DNA of 64,000 nt from Bacillota bacterium (lineage in GTDB: Bacteria; Bacillota; Clostridia; Acetivibrionales; DSM-1351), in NCBI GenBank assembly GCA_023409265.1, contig JAEYHZ010000015.1, forward strand, positions 80,174 through 144,173, given 5' to 3'. A program made the translations under genes and the position numbers. Under the pieces are notes generated by a model. The model made no database searches. It worked only from the letters and a program-made list of their open reading frames with translations, and was not told the DNA's origin. Below are positions 1 to 7,583 of this stretch, piece after piece (positions within the stretch are counted from its first letter, which is position 1; every line of letters begins with the position of its first letter).

Positions 1-681
1 GCTATTAATCCGGTTAAAAAGGTAATTATGACTACCGAATGCGCTGTGCATAGGCTAATTAATATACAGGCTTTAGTAATATTGAAAAATGATAATAAAA
101 TACATGAGTTTAATTTATTTTCACACTATTTAACAGAGCTTAACCTTGGTGTTGTTTGGGCTGATCAGGATTTCAAGAGCTCCGGTCATTTTTATAATCC
201 CTCCAAGGATAGAGGACTATACGGAAATACAAATGCCCTTACTCTGGCAAATAATTATTATACCTTTGCATTAAGTAATTATGAGTCAGGAGATATTAAA
301 AAAGCAATGTTTTTTCTTGGTGCAGCAGCGCACCTGGTTCAGGATATGACTGTGCCACAGCATGCTAATATCAAGCTTTTGAAGGAACACCACAAGTTTG
401 AGAAATTTGTCAGGGATACATTTTATGAAACACCTGATTATCTTGTATATGATGAAGGCTGTTACCTAGAGAGTATTGCTCAGTTTATCAGGCTTAATGC
501 CATAAGTGCCATAAAGGCAAGCAACAGGCACAGTGTCATATTTAATGACGAAAAAAGATATTATGAAATCACCAGACAGGTGCTTCCTTTAGCTCAAAGA
601 AGTACTGCCGGTTTATTTTCAATGTTTTACAGGGATATACAGGCCAGTGAGCAGAGAAACGCTAAAGAACTATTTGTCTAG
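1..681 (+). CDS. Zinc-dependent phospholipase C family protein (N-terminus probably outside window)
   Basis: The frame is open from base 1 and the first ATG is at 28 (217 aa from there). Similarity to bacterial zinc phospholipase C (Clostridium alpha-toxin N-domain, B. cereus PC-PLC) is judged from spaced metal ligands: H17, WADQD near residue 44, HFYNP near 54, the HLVQDMTVPQH core near residues 103-114 and a downstream KFEKF segment carrying the usual Glu. Family members start with a signal peptide and a mature N-terminal Trp ligand. Neither is present here, so the real start is probably upstream of the window. No C-terminal PLAT/C2 domain follows, so it resembles the single-domain enzymes. 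The predicted product is an exported phosphodiesterase acting on phospholipids. Confidence 0.75.
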   Translation, partial: AINPVKKVIMTTECAVHRLINIQALVILKNDNKIHEFNLFSHYLTELNLGVVWADQDFKSSGHFYNPSKDRGLYGNTNALTLANNYYTFALSNYESGDIKKAMFFLGAAAHLVQDMTVPQHANIKLLKEHHKFEKFVRDTFYETPDYLVYDEGCYLESIAQFIRLNAISAIKASNRHSVIFNDEKRYYEITRQVLPLAQRSTAGLFSMFYRDIQASEQRNAKELFV

Positions 682-736
682 TGTATTTATAGCACTAAAA
701 CAGTACCTTCAGTAAATGATATAAAATACTTAAAAC

Positions 737-786
737 AGTACCTCCGGTAGATTGCTTATCTCATTAACCTGGAGAGTACTTTTTTT
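737..786 (+). terminator. Rho-independent terminator after the phospholipase gene
   Basis: An inverted repeat has arms 737-747 and 768-780, roughly 10 pairs with small bulges, and is followed directly by a run of T. It lies about 55 bp after the phospholipase stop codon. A second T-rich tract follows. Confidence 0.55.
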
Positions 787-924
787 GTACTTTTTTCTTT
801 GGCTTTTTTGTACTTTTTCTTTTACAATTTTTCTTTGCACTTTTACATACAATTTTTAATAATTATTCTTATAATTTTTCTTAAAGATATTGTTATTCAA
901 AATTTCTCATGATAGTATTATTTA

Positions 925-950
925 TGAAACGAAGTATCATAATGTGGAAC
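925..950. promoter_or_regulatory. Candidate IclR/KdgR operator upstream of the regulator gene
   Basis: TGAAACGAAGTATCA (925-939) is an inverted repeat with one mismatch. It is followed, after TAATG, by a third half-site TGGAAC (945-950). The same three-half-site layout with the same spacings recurs at 1735-1760 in front of kduI. Its position just before the regulator start suggests autoregulation. The motif resembles KdgR-type TGAAAC/GTTTCA sites. Confidence 0.6.
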
Positions 951-960
951 GAGGTGTGCG

Positions 961-1719
961 GTGAGTAATAATATACAGGTAATTGACAGAGCTTTAGATA
1001 TACTGGAAATATTAAGTATTGAAAAGGAAGGGCTTGGAGTAACCGAAATCGGCAACAGACTGGCTCTGCACAAGAGTACTGTACATAGGATTGTTTCAGC
1101 ATTGGCTGAGAGAGGTTATATCGAAAAGGTTTCCAACAAATCTGTTTACAGGTTAGGGTTGAAGCTTATTGAGCTCAGTAGTGTGTATCTAAACAATGTA
1201 GAACTTAAAACCGAAGCCAGACCTTATCTTAAAGAGCTCTCACTGAAATATAATCTTGCAGCCCATATTGCAATTCTGGACGGGTGTGATGCAGTTTATA
1301 TTGATAAGTTCGACACTGTTGGAGATATCAGGCTTTATTCACAAATCGGCCGGAGAATACAGGTACACTGTTCGGGCTTGGGCAAGAGTCTGGTATCCGG
1401 ACTTAGTGACAGTGAAATTGATGAACTGATGTCCGGATATGAGTTTACCAGATATACTTCTCACACTATTAGAAGCCTTGAAGAATTTAAAAAGCAGATT
1501 AATGAGATCCGCAGGTTGGGATATGCTCTTGATGATGAGGAGCATGATGAGCAGATACGTTGTGTTGCGGCACCCATTTATGATTACAGGGATAATGTAA
1601 TTGCTGCCGTCAGTGTTGCAGGGCCCACAGACATTATCAGCAGGGAGAAGGATGCCGAGATTGGTGCCTTTGTAAGGAATATTTCAAAAAAAATATCAAG
1701 AAGAATGGGACACAAGTAA
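961..1719 (+). CDS. IclR-family transcriptional regulator, KdgR-like
   Basis: This is a 252-aa protein of normal IclR length. Residues about 5-65 form the winged helix-turn-helix (EIGNRLALHKSTVHRIVSAL is the recognition region). Residues about 80-245 form the IclR effector domain, with the typical GRRIQVHCSGLGKSLVSG and RCVAAPIYD segments. The start is GTG at 961, preceded by GAGG. It lies directly upstream of kduI and kduD, and the shared operator-like repeats at 925 and 1735 suggest that it controls itself and the 5-keto-4-deoxyuronate pathway in response to a pectin-derived sugar acid. The ligand is inferred from neighbours only. Confidence 0.85.
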   Translation: MSNNIQVIDRALDILEILSIEKEGLGVTEIGNRLALHKSTVHRIVSALAERGYIEKVSNKSVYRLGLKLIELSSVYLNNVELKTEARPYLKELSLKYNLAAHIAILDGCDAVYIDKFDTVGDIRLYSQIGRRIQVHCSGLGKSLVSGLSDSEIDELMSGYEFTRYTSHTIRSLEEFKKQINEIRRLGYALDDEEHDEQIRCVAAPIYDYRDNVIAAVSVAGPTDIISREKDAEIGAFVRNISKKISRRMGHK

Positions 1720-1734
1720 TTTTTTGCTACATTG

Positions 1735-1760
1735 TGAAACTTGGTTTCATAATGTGAAAC
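1735..1760. promoter_or_regulatory. Candidate IclR/KdgR operator upstream of kduI
   Basis: TGAAACTTGGTTTCA (1735-1749) is a perfect 6-bp inverted repeat with a 3-nt spacer, followed after TAATG by another TGAAAC (1755-1760). It matches the element at 925-950 in layout. A possible promoter follows (TTGATT 1766-1771, 16 nt, TATATT 1788-1793), which would put the operator just upstream of the -35 box. Confidence 0.65.
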
Positions 1761-1936
1761 AAAGGTTGATTCTTGTTATATATTAACTATATTTTTAAGG
1801 CAGCAAATATTTAGAATTATAAAATGCCAAAAATTGCACAATATCGAAGTTCTTAAGGAAAAATTTTAAATTATTTATTAAATAATATTAAAAATAAATT
1901 TTAAATAAATAAAAATTTTTAAATAAAAATTTTTTT

Positions 1937-2001
1937 GAATCGATATTTAAAATCGATATTCAAAATCAGTATTTAAAAGCAACATTTAAAATTAATATTT
2001 A
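1937..2001 (+). repeat. Five tandem 13-nt units in the kduI leader
   Basis: Five consecutive 13-nt units run at 1937-1949, 1950-1962, 1963-1975, 1976-1988 and 1989-2001, with consensus AAATCGATATTTA. The array ends 5 nt before the ribosome binding site of kduI. The sequence between 1761 and 1936 is extremely AT-rich and shows no gene. Confidence 0.8.
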
Positions 2002-2020
2002 AAATAAGGAGGAATTAATT

Positions 2021-2848
2021 ATGGAAACCAGATTTGCTTCAAACCCAATGGATGTTAAACACTATGATACTGAAAGACTTCGCAGTGAATTTTTGATTCA
2101 AGAATCATTTGTTCCAGGTTCTGTAAAGATGGTATACAGCCATGTGGACAGGATAATAACGGGTGCGGCTTGCCCTGTAGAGCCCTTGAAGCTTGAGGCG
2201 GGAGAGGAGTTAAGAGCAGCATATTTTCTGGAAAGAAGGGAAATAGGAATTATTAATATCGGTGCCGGCGGAAAAATTACTGTGGATGGTGTGGAATACA
2301 AGATTGCCAGCAGAGATGGATTATATATAGGGAGGGGCTCAAAGGACATAGTTTTTTCAAGCGACGATCCCTCCAATCCGTCTAAGTTTTACTTTAACAG
2401 TGCTCCCGCTCACACTACATATCCTACTGAAAAAATTGAAATAAGCAGGGCGGAACCTGACAGACTTGGAACGATGGAAACCTCCAATAAAAGAACAATC
2501 TACAAGTATATTCATCCCAACGGGGTAAAGAGCTGTCAGCTTGTAATGGGAATGACCGTCCTTGAACCCGGCAGTGTATGGAACACAATGCCCTGCCACA
2601 CACATGACAGAAGAATGGAGGTTTATCTGTATTTTGATATTCCCGAAACGGCAGTAGTATTTCACTATATGGGGGAACCAACTGAGACCAGACATATTGT
2701 GGTAAGAAATGAGGAAGCCGTTATTTCTCCAAGCTGGTCAATTCACTCGGGCTGTGCCACTCAAAATTATACTTTTATTTGGGGAATGGTGGGAGAAAAT
2801 CAAGTGTTCGCAGATATGGATCCGGTGGATATGAAAACACTGGCTTAA
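2021..2848 (+). CDS. kduI: 5-keto-4-deoxyuronate isomerase
   Basis: KduI (EC 5.3.1.17) converts 4-deoxy-L-threo-5-hexosulose uronate, released by pectate and oligogalacturonide lyases, to 3-deoxy-D-glycero-2,5-hexodiulosonate. The 275-aa length matches the family. The cupin metal site is visible as the CHTHDRRMEVYLYF segment (residues about 193-206; His, His and Glu ligands), with a late His in PSWSIHSG. The start ATG at 2021 has an AAGGAGG site. The gene is followed 27 nt later by kduD, so the two are cotranscribed and the enzymes catalyse consecutive steps. Control is probably by the upstream IclR-family regulator. Confidence 0.95.
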   Translation: METRFASNPMDVKHYDTERLRSEFLIQESFVPGSVKMVYSHVDRIITGAACPVEPLKLEAGEELRAAYFLERREIGIINIGAGGKITVDGVEYKIASRDGLYIGRGSKDIVFSSDDPSNPSKFYFNSAPAHTTYPTEKIEISRAEPDRLGTMETSNKRTIYKYIHPNGVKSCQLVMGMTVLEPGSVWNTMPCHTHDRRMEVYLYFDIPETAVVFHYMGEPTETRHIVVRNEEAVISPSWSIHSGCATQNYTFIWGMVGENQVFADMDPVDMKTLA

Positions 2849-2875
2849 AACAGTACAGGCATAAGGAGGTAATTT

Positions 2876-3637
2876 ATGATACTTGATAGTTTTAAACTTG
2901 ACGGAAAGGTTGCAATTGTTACCGGTGCCAGCACCGGTCTTGGCCAGGGGATGGCAATTGCCCTTGCTGAAGCAGGGGCCCATGTAGTGGGAGTAAGTTC
3001 AGGCACTATGGAGGAAACCCAACAAAAAATAGAAGGGCTTGGGAGGAGTTTTTTGGCCATTCGAGCTGATCTGACAAGTATAGAACCCATCGGAAATATT
3101 ATTGATAAAACAACAGAGCACTTTGGGAGAATTGATATATTAGTAAATAATGCAGGAATAATCAGAAGAGAGGATGCAATAAATTTCCCCGAAAAAGATT
3201 GGGATGATGTAATAAATATTAACCTGAAAACAGTATTCTTCTTTAGTCAGGCAGCTGCGAGGAAATTTATTGAACAGGGCTCGGGCGGTAAAATAATTAA
3301 TATAGCTTCTATGCTTTCATATCAGGGAGGGATCAGAGTTCCATCCTATACAGCCAGCAAGAGCGCAGTAACGGGTATTACAAAATCACTTGCCAATGAG
3401 TGGGCAAAATTTAATATTAATGTCAATGCCATAGCACCGGGATATATGATAACAAACAACACAGCCCCCCTCAGGGCTGACGAAAGCAGAAGTTCCGCCA
3501 TACTGGAGCGAATACCTGCAGGACGCTGGGGGACTCCTGAAGATATGAAAGGAGCTGTTGTATTTCTGGCTTCCGGGGCTTCTGATTATGTAAATGGTTT
3601 TACTTTTGCTGTTGATGGTGGTTGGCTGGCAAGATAA
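2876..3637 (+). CDS. kduD: 2-deoxy-D-gluconate 3-dehydrogenase / 3-deoxy-hexodiulosonate reductase
   Basis: This 253-aa classical short-chain dehydrogenase has a nucleotide-binding TGASTGLGQG (about residues 17-26), NNAG near 92, the catalytic Ser in NIASML and YTASK as the YxxxK active site. A C-terminal VDGGW ending is typical of KduD. It reduces 3-deoxy-D-glycero-2,5-hexodiulosonate to 2-keto-3-deoxygluconate with NAD(P)H. The start ATG at 2876 follows AAGGAGG. It is the second gene of the kduID operon and is closed by the strong hairpin at 3801. Confidence 0.92.
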   Translation: MILDSFKLDGKVAIVTGASTGLGQGMAIALAEAGAHVVGVSSGTMEETQQKIEGLGRSFLAIRADLTSIEPIGNIIDKTTEHFGRIDILVNNAGIIRREDAINFPEKDWDDVININLKTVFFFSQAAARKFIEQGSGGKIINIASMLSYQGGIRVPSYTASKSAVTGITKSLANEWAKFNINVNAIAPGYMITNNTAPLRADESRSSAILERIPAGRWGTPEDMKGAVVFLASGASDYVNGFTFAVDGGWLAR

Positions 3638-3800
3638 CGGTTTTGAACCGGTTCACTGTGCAGAAAAGTATGAAAAGTTTGCCTATTCCAGTATATTCGG
3701 TTTCAGTGTACCCAGGGGGAACTTTGGGCTTCATCAGCTTGCAGGGGATTCCATGCTTGCTCTCAGCGAGGGTGATGATACAGGCGCAAAACTGCGGAGT

Positions 3801-3836
3801 ACAACAAAAAAACACCGGGAGGTGTTTTTTTGTTGT
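3801..3836. terminator. Strong bidirectional terminator after kduD
   Basis: A perfect 16-bp stem (3801-3816 with 3821-3836) has a GGGA loop. It has an A-tract on the 5' arm and a T-tract on the 3' arm, so it can terminate transcription in either direction. Confidence 0.9.
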
Positions 3837-3853
3837 TAGGGTTATGGAATATA

Positions 3854-3909
3854 TTGACTGCATGGTCAATCAGATTTATACTATTATCAGTAATTGACCG
3901 CGTGGTCAA
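3854..3909 (+). promoter_or_regulatory. Promoter with two palindromic TetR-type operators
   Basis: TTGACTGCATGGTCAA (3854-3869) and TTGACCGCGTGGTCAA (3894-3909) are 16-bp palindromes, the second with perfect 6-bp arms, centred 40 bp apart. The left half of the first is also the -35 box (TTGACT 3854-3859). A 17-bp spacer leads to the -10 box TATACT (3877-3882). The second operator lies downstream of the likely transcription start. A regulator bound here would block both RNA polymerase binding and elongation. The probable ligand is the TetR protein encoded at 4692. Confidence 0.8.
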
Positions 3910-3940
3910 AAAATGGAGATTTTAAAGGAGAGTGAAAAGT

Positions 3941-4699
3941 ATGTTATTTAAAGAGTTTGGTGACCGTAACCGGCCTGTTATTATTTTATTGCATGGTGGA
4001 GGATTGTCCTGGTGGTCATTGCAGAAACAAATAGAAGTGTTACAGAAAAAATATTATGTAGTGACGCCAATTATCGACGGACATGGTGAGGACTGTAGTA
4101 CTGTATTTACAAGCATAGAAAAAGCAGCCGATAAAGTTATAGATTATATAAAGAAAAATCACAATGGAAGGGTATACGCAATATGCGGACTATCAATAGG
4201 TGCTCAGATTGTTGTTGAGGTCCTGTCCCGTGATGGAAATATTTCTGAAAACGCAGTAGTAGAAAGTGCTTTGCTTTATCCTTTAAAGATTTCTGCTGCA
4301 TTGGCAGTACCAACATACAATCTTTTCTTTGGGCTCATTAAAAAAAGATGGTATGCTAAATTACAGGCAAAGGCTTTGAATATACCCGGGCTTTTATTTG
4401 AAAACTACTATAATGATAGTATAAAAATAACTAAAGAATCATTAATAAATATGACAAAAAGTAATGGTAGCTATGCTCTTCCAACAGGTATCAGCAATAC
4501 CGCGGCAAGGACTTTAATATTGGTTGGAGAGAAAGAACTGCCAATAATGAAGAAATCGGCTGTGCTCCTCAATACTAAAATAAAAGGAAGTAAATTACAA
4601 ATTATAGAAAAGAGCAGGCATGGTGAAATTAGTTTAGCTAAAACTGAAAAGTATCTTGAGATATTACAGCAGTTTTTAAGGAGAAACCCCAATGAATAA
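3941..4699 (+). CDS. Alpha/beta hydrolase
   Basis: This 252-aa protein has the oxyanion-hole LLHGGG near the N-terminus, a nucleophile elbow GLSIGA at about residue 88-93 and a late His in KSRHGE. That is the layout of a small cytosolic alpha/beta hydrolase; the substrate cannot be told. An in-frame GTG at 3932 exists, but GGAG ends at 3930, only one base before it. ATG 3941 is the better start, ten bases after the site. It is the first gene behind the double-operator promoter and overlaps the tetR-type gene by 8 nt. Confidence 0.8.
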   Translation: MLFKEFGDRNRPVIILLHGGGLSWWSLQKQIEVLQKKYYVVTPIIDGHGEDCSTVFTSIEKAADKVIDYIKKNHNGRVYAICGLSIGAQIVVEVLSRDGNISENAVVESALLYPLKISAALAVPTYNLFFGLIKKRWYAKLQAKALNIPGLLFENYYNDSIKITKESLINMTKSNGSYALPTGISNTAARTLILVGEKELPIMKKSAVLLNTKIKGSKLQIIEKSRHGEISLAKTEKYLEILQQFLRRNPNE

Positions 4700-5324
4700 T
4701 ACATTTTCAAACTTGAATGAAGAGAAAAGAGAGAAAATACTTAATGCCTGTCTGGAAGAATTCGCACTGAAAGGTTATGAGATGGCATCAACCAACAATA
4801 TAGTAGTGAAGGCCGGAATATCAAAAGGCTTGCTTTTTCACTACTTCGGAAGCAAGAAGAACATTTTTTTGTATTTGCTTGATTATGCAATAGAATATTT
4901 TATTGATAAGTTTTACAGTTATGATGTTAAAGCATCCGGCGATATTTTTGAAAGAATAATGCAGCGAGGTGTCATTAAAATGAAAATTGCGGGTGAGAGG
5001 CCCCTTTTGTATAAACTTCTTATGGAAGCTTTTGTTGATATGCCAGCAGGTATGGAGGAGGAAATGAACCTTAGATATCAGAAAATCTATGCTGAAAATA
5101 TGCCTGTTGTTTTTGAAAATATTGATTATTCATTATTCAGGGAAGAAATTGATATTAAAAAGGCGGTAGAATTTATGACACTGTGTTTTGATTCCATCTA
5201 TAATAAATATATTAAAACAGCAAAGGGGAAAGCTGCGCAACTTAGCCTTGAAGAAGCAGAAATTATGGTAAATGAGTACAAAGAATACATTGATATGATA
5301 AAATATGGAATATATAAGAAATAA
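4692..5324 (+). CDS. TetR/AcrR-family transcriptional regulator
   Basis: The 210-aa protein has a TetR N-terminal helix-turn-helix at about residues 12-58 (ILNACLEEFALKGYEMAST, then GISKGLLFHYFGSKKN) and a divergent helical ligand domain. ATG 4692 follows AAGGAG and overlaps the end of the hydrolase gene, so the two are translationally linked. The paired palindromes at 3854 and 3894 are the obvious autoregulatory targets. The inducer is unknown. Confidence 0.88.
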   Translation: MNNTFSNLNEEKREKILNACLEEFALKGYEMASTNNIVVKAGISKGLLFHYFGSKKNIFLYLLDYAIEYFIDKFYSYDVKASGDIFERIMQRGVIKMKIAGERPLLYKLLMEAFVDMPAGMEEEMNLRYQKIYAENMPVVFENIDYSLFREEIDIKKAVEFMTLCFDSIYNKYIKTAKGKAAQLSLEEAEIMVNEYKEYIDMIKYGIYKK

Positions 5325-5339
5325 AAAGGAGAAACCGGC

Positions 5340-5756
5340 ATGAAATCTTACCGTAAAGAACTATACTTTAATATTCCAAAAAGAAGAGCATATGTTAATA
5401 TAACCGGTCAGGTTCAAAAGTGCATTGAAGATAGTGGTGTTAAGGAAGGAATGGTTTTAGTCAATGCAATGAACATAACAGCAAGTGTATTTGTAAATGA
5501 TGATGAAGCAGGACTACACCAGGATTTTGAAAAATGGCTGGAGACTTTAGCACCTGAAAAACCGTATAATCAATATCGACACAATGGTTTTGAAGATAAT
5601 GCAGATGCACATCTTAAAAGGCAGATTATGGGCCGTGAGGTTGTGGCGGCAATAACTGACGGTAAACTTGATTTTGGTACCTGGGAACAAATATTCTATG
5701 GGGAATATGATGGAAAGAGGGAAAAGAGGGTTCTTGTAAAAATAATCGGAGAGTAA
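5340..5756 (+). CDS. YjbQ / UPF0047 family protein
   Basis: This 138-aa protein has the family hallmarks: an N-terminal beta strand ending in ITGQVQ, then GMVLVNAMNITASVFVNDDE, a central NADAHLKRQIMGREV helix and TWEQIFYGEYDG near the end. YjbQ proteins are small trimeric enzymes reported to have weak thiamine-phosphate synthase activity; the physiological role is unsettled. AAAGGAG precedes the ATG by about 8 nt. It is third in the TetR-controlled operon. Confidence 0.85.
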   Translation: MKSYRKELYFNIPKRRAYVNITGQVQKCIEDSGVKEGMVLVNAMNITASVFVNDDEAGLHQDFEKWLETLAPEKPYNQYRHNGFEDNADAHLKRQIMGREVVAAITDGKLDFGTWEQIFYGEYDGKREKRVLVKIIGE

Positions 5757-5786
5757 CAGATTTAGGAATGGTAAGGAATAGAAAAC

Positions 5787-6500
5787 ATGAAAATATGTAT
5801 AATTAATGGAAGTCCAAGAAAAGGAAATACATACAAAGCAACTCAGATATTTAAAGCCCGCCTGGAAAATAAAGAAAAAATTGAGTTTACAGAATTTTTT
5901 CTCCCCAGAGATTTACCTCATTTTTGCTGCGGTTGTTACAACTGTTTTGAAAGGTCGGAAGATAAATGTCCGCATGCCCGGTATACATTACCTATGGAAC
6001 AAGCTATGAAAGAGGCAGATGCACTTATCATTACTTCACCGGTGTATGTTCTTGCTGAGAGTGGTGCTGTAAAGGCATTTCTTGACCATTATGGATATAT
6101 GTATCTGCCTCACAGACCAATGGAAGAGATGTTTACCAAAGTGGGAATGGTAATTTCCACAACAGCCGGAGCCGGGACCGCTCTTACAATCAAAACCATA
6201 TCCAAAAGCCTGAGTTATTGGGGTGTAAAGAGAGTCTTCAAGTGTGGACTAAGGCTTTTAGATAAAAATTGGGAGGATATGAAACCGAAAAAACAGCGGA
6301 AATTTGAAGAAAAGCTTTTTAAGAAAGCAGACAAATTTTATAAGGCAGTAAAAGAGAAAGATAAATTACATACCAGAATTCACACCAGATTTGTATTTAT
6401 GATGATCAAAAAAATGCTGTCCGGTTGCGAGGATACTCATACTGATAAAAAATACTGGATAAATAAAGGCTGGGTGAATGGACAAAACAAACCGTTTTAA
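5787..6500 (+). CDS. Flavodoxin-like NAD(P)H-dependent reductase
   Basis: This 237-aa protein opens with IINGSPRKGNTYK, the FMN phosphate-binding loop of the NADPH-dependent FMN reductase / WrbA-like fold. SPVYVLAESGAVKAFLDH is the second FMN-contacting region. A Cys-rich stretch (CCGCYNCFERSEDKC, about residues 48-62) resembles the cysteine motif of iron-sulfur flavoproteins and related clostridial reductases. The C-terminal 60 residues are basic. It is the last gene of the TetR-controlled operon and is followed by a terminator, which suggests a role in redox handling of the same unknown compound. Confidence 0.8.
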   Translation: MKICIINGSPRKGNTYKATQIFKARLENKEKIEFTEFFLPRDLPHFCCGCYNCFERSEDKCPHARYTLPMEQAMKEADALIITSPVYVLAESGAVKAFLDHYGYMYLPHRPMEEMFTKVGMVISTTAGAGTALTIKTISKSLSYWGVKRVFKCGLRLLDKNWEDMKPKKQRKFEEKLFKKADKFYKAVKEKDKLHTRIHTRFVFMMIKKMLSGCEDTHTDKKYWINKGWVNGQNKPF

Positions 6501-6524
6501 CACTGTTTCCGAAAGTTCCTTCTC

Positions 6525-6558
6525 AAAGCTGAAGTTCCAAAAGGTCACAGCTTTTTAT
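6525..6558 (+). terminator. Terminator after the flavodoxin-like gene
   Basis: AAAGCTG (6525-6531) pairs with CAGCTTT (6548-6554), followed by a T-rich tail. The rest of the 344-bp gap (6559-6844) is AT-rich and without a gene, apart from the hairpin at 6769. Confidence 0.55.
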
Positions 6559-6768
6559 ATTTTCATAGATTTTGCTGAACTAATACATAACTACTAAATC
6601 TGTGATAGTTTATAGGTAAATTTAACTAAAATCTGTATCTTAAATTAATGAGATATAGACAGTAATCTACTTGACTCACAACATGCCAAATAATACAATT
6701 GTTACAATATTTTAACCCAAATTTTAATTGGATCAAAGCAGGGTGGACTGTTGAGCAAATGTATTATG

Positions 6769-6803
6769 CTTCATCCTGAGTATCCATGTTATAAAGGATG
6801 AAG
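6769..6803 (+). promoter_or_regulatory. Perfect 8-bp stem-loop in the leader of the LysE-family gene
   Basis: CTTCATCC (6769-6776) pairs perfectly with GGATGAAG (6796-6803) across a 19-nt loop. ATTTTTATTA follows, and the gene starts 41 nt downstream. It could be an attenuator or an upstream terminator; no known riboswitch core is recognisable. Confidence 0.4.
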
Positions 6804-6844
6804 GTACCATTTTTATTACGACGATATTTTTAAGGGAGTGTCAT

Positions 6845-7477
6845 ATGTTTTTTAAGGGATTTAAGTTTGGACTATTGCTTCAGATAGCGATAGGACCGGT
6901 TTTTATATTTGTTTTAAAGACAGCCACAGAGTCGGGAATCCTCGCTGCTGAGGCTGCTGTATTGGCTGCAACACTGGTTGACGCACTTTTTGTATTGCTT
7001 GCCATTTTAGGTATAGGAAAGTTAATTGATAAAAAGGGCTTTAAAACAGTCTTGAAATATTTTGGAATAGTAATTTTATTATATTTTGGTGCGGGTACTT
7101 TTCTGGGAGCCTTGGATATACATATCATCCCTGGTATAGGAGGCCTTGCAGAAACCAGGAGTACATCAAGCTCATTTCTTCTGTGCCTTGTTTTAACTGC
7201 ATCAAATCCATTAACCATCCTGTTCTGGACAGGGGTATTTGCTTCAAAAATTTCAACCGGGTCATTTACCAGATCTGATATGTATTTATTCGGTGCAGGT
7301 ACTGTTATGACTACTTTTGTATTTTTAGGTGTTGTGGCTTTTCTTGCAGGACTTCTGGAGCCAATTATGACAGAAGGTATCATTAAGGCTTTAAATATAA
7401 CAGTTGGTTTAATTCTGATTGCTTTTTCTGTAAATATGCTTTTCAAAAAAAACGAAGTAGCTATAAAAGCAGAATAG
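6845..7477 (+). CDS. LysE/RhtB-family amino-acid exporter
   Basis: This 210-aa protein is almost entirely hydrophobic, with five to six predicted membrane helices. The N-terminal GLLLQIAIGPVFIFVLKTA segment is the conserved LysE start. The central SNPLTILFWTGVF corresponds to the family NPkailfw region. LysE proteins export lysine, threonine, homoserine or other small metabolites; the substrate here is undetermined. AAGGGAG precedes the ATG. It appears to be monocistronic. Confidence 0.85.
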   Translation: MFFKGFKFGLLLQIAIGPVFIFVLKTATESGILAAEAAVLAATLVDALFVLLAILGIGKLIDKKGFKTVLKYFGIVILLYFGAGTFLGALDIHIIPGIGGLAETRSTSSSFLLCLVLTASNPLTILFWTGVFASKISTGSFTRSDMYLFGAGTVMTTFVFLGVVAFLAGLLEPIMTEGIIKALNITVGLILIAFSVNMLFKKNEVAIKAE

Positions 7478-7508
7478 TATAAAGGGATAGTACAATTTTG
7501 AGTTCCGA

Positions 7509-7554
7509 AACATATGTTCGGATCATTGTCTTGTTTCCAATTGTAGGATATAAT
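7509..7554 (+). promoter_or_regulatory. Promoter of the nucleotidyltransferase gene with an upstream AACATATGTTCG motif
   Basis: The -35 box TTGTCT (7526-7531), a 17-bp spacer and the -10 box TATAAT (7549-7554) precede the gene. AACATATGTTCG (7509-7520) sits 5 bp upstream of the -35. A closely similar AACAAATGTTCG sits upstream of the promoter at 11716. Confidence 0.65.
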
Positions 7555-7583
7555 GGATATAAGTTTGATACTGGAGGTTTAAA

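Noticed and set aside
6721..6844. T-box or lysine riboswitch before the LysE-family gene
   Set aside because: A GGGTGG and a hairpin are present, but the T-box core and the lysine aptamer core are not recognisable. Kept only as a hairpin.
6880..7446. A 188-aa minus-strand ORF opposite the LysE-family gene
   Set aside because: The plus strand encodes a clear transporter with a strong ribosome site; the antisense product shows no family features.
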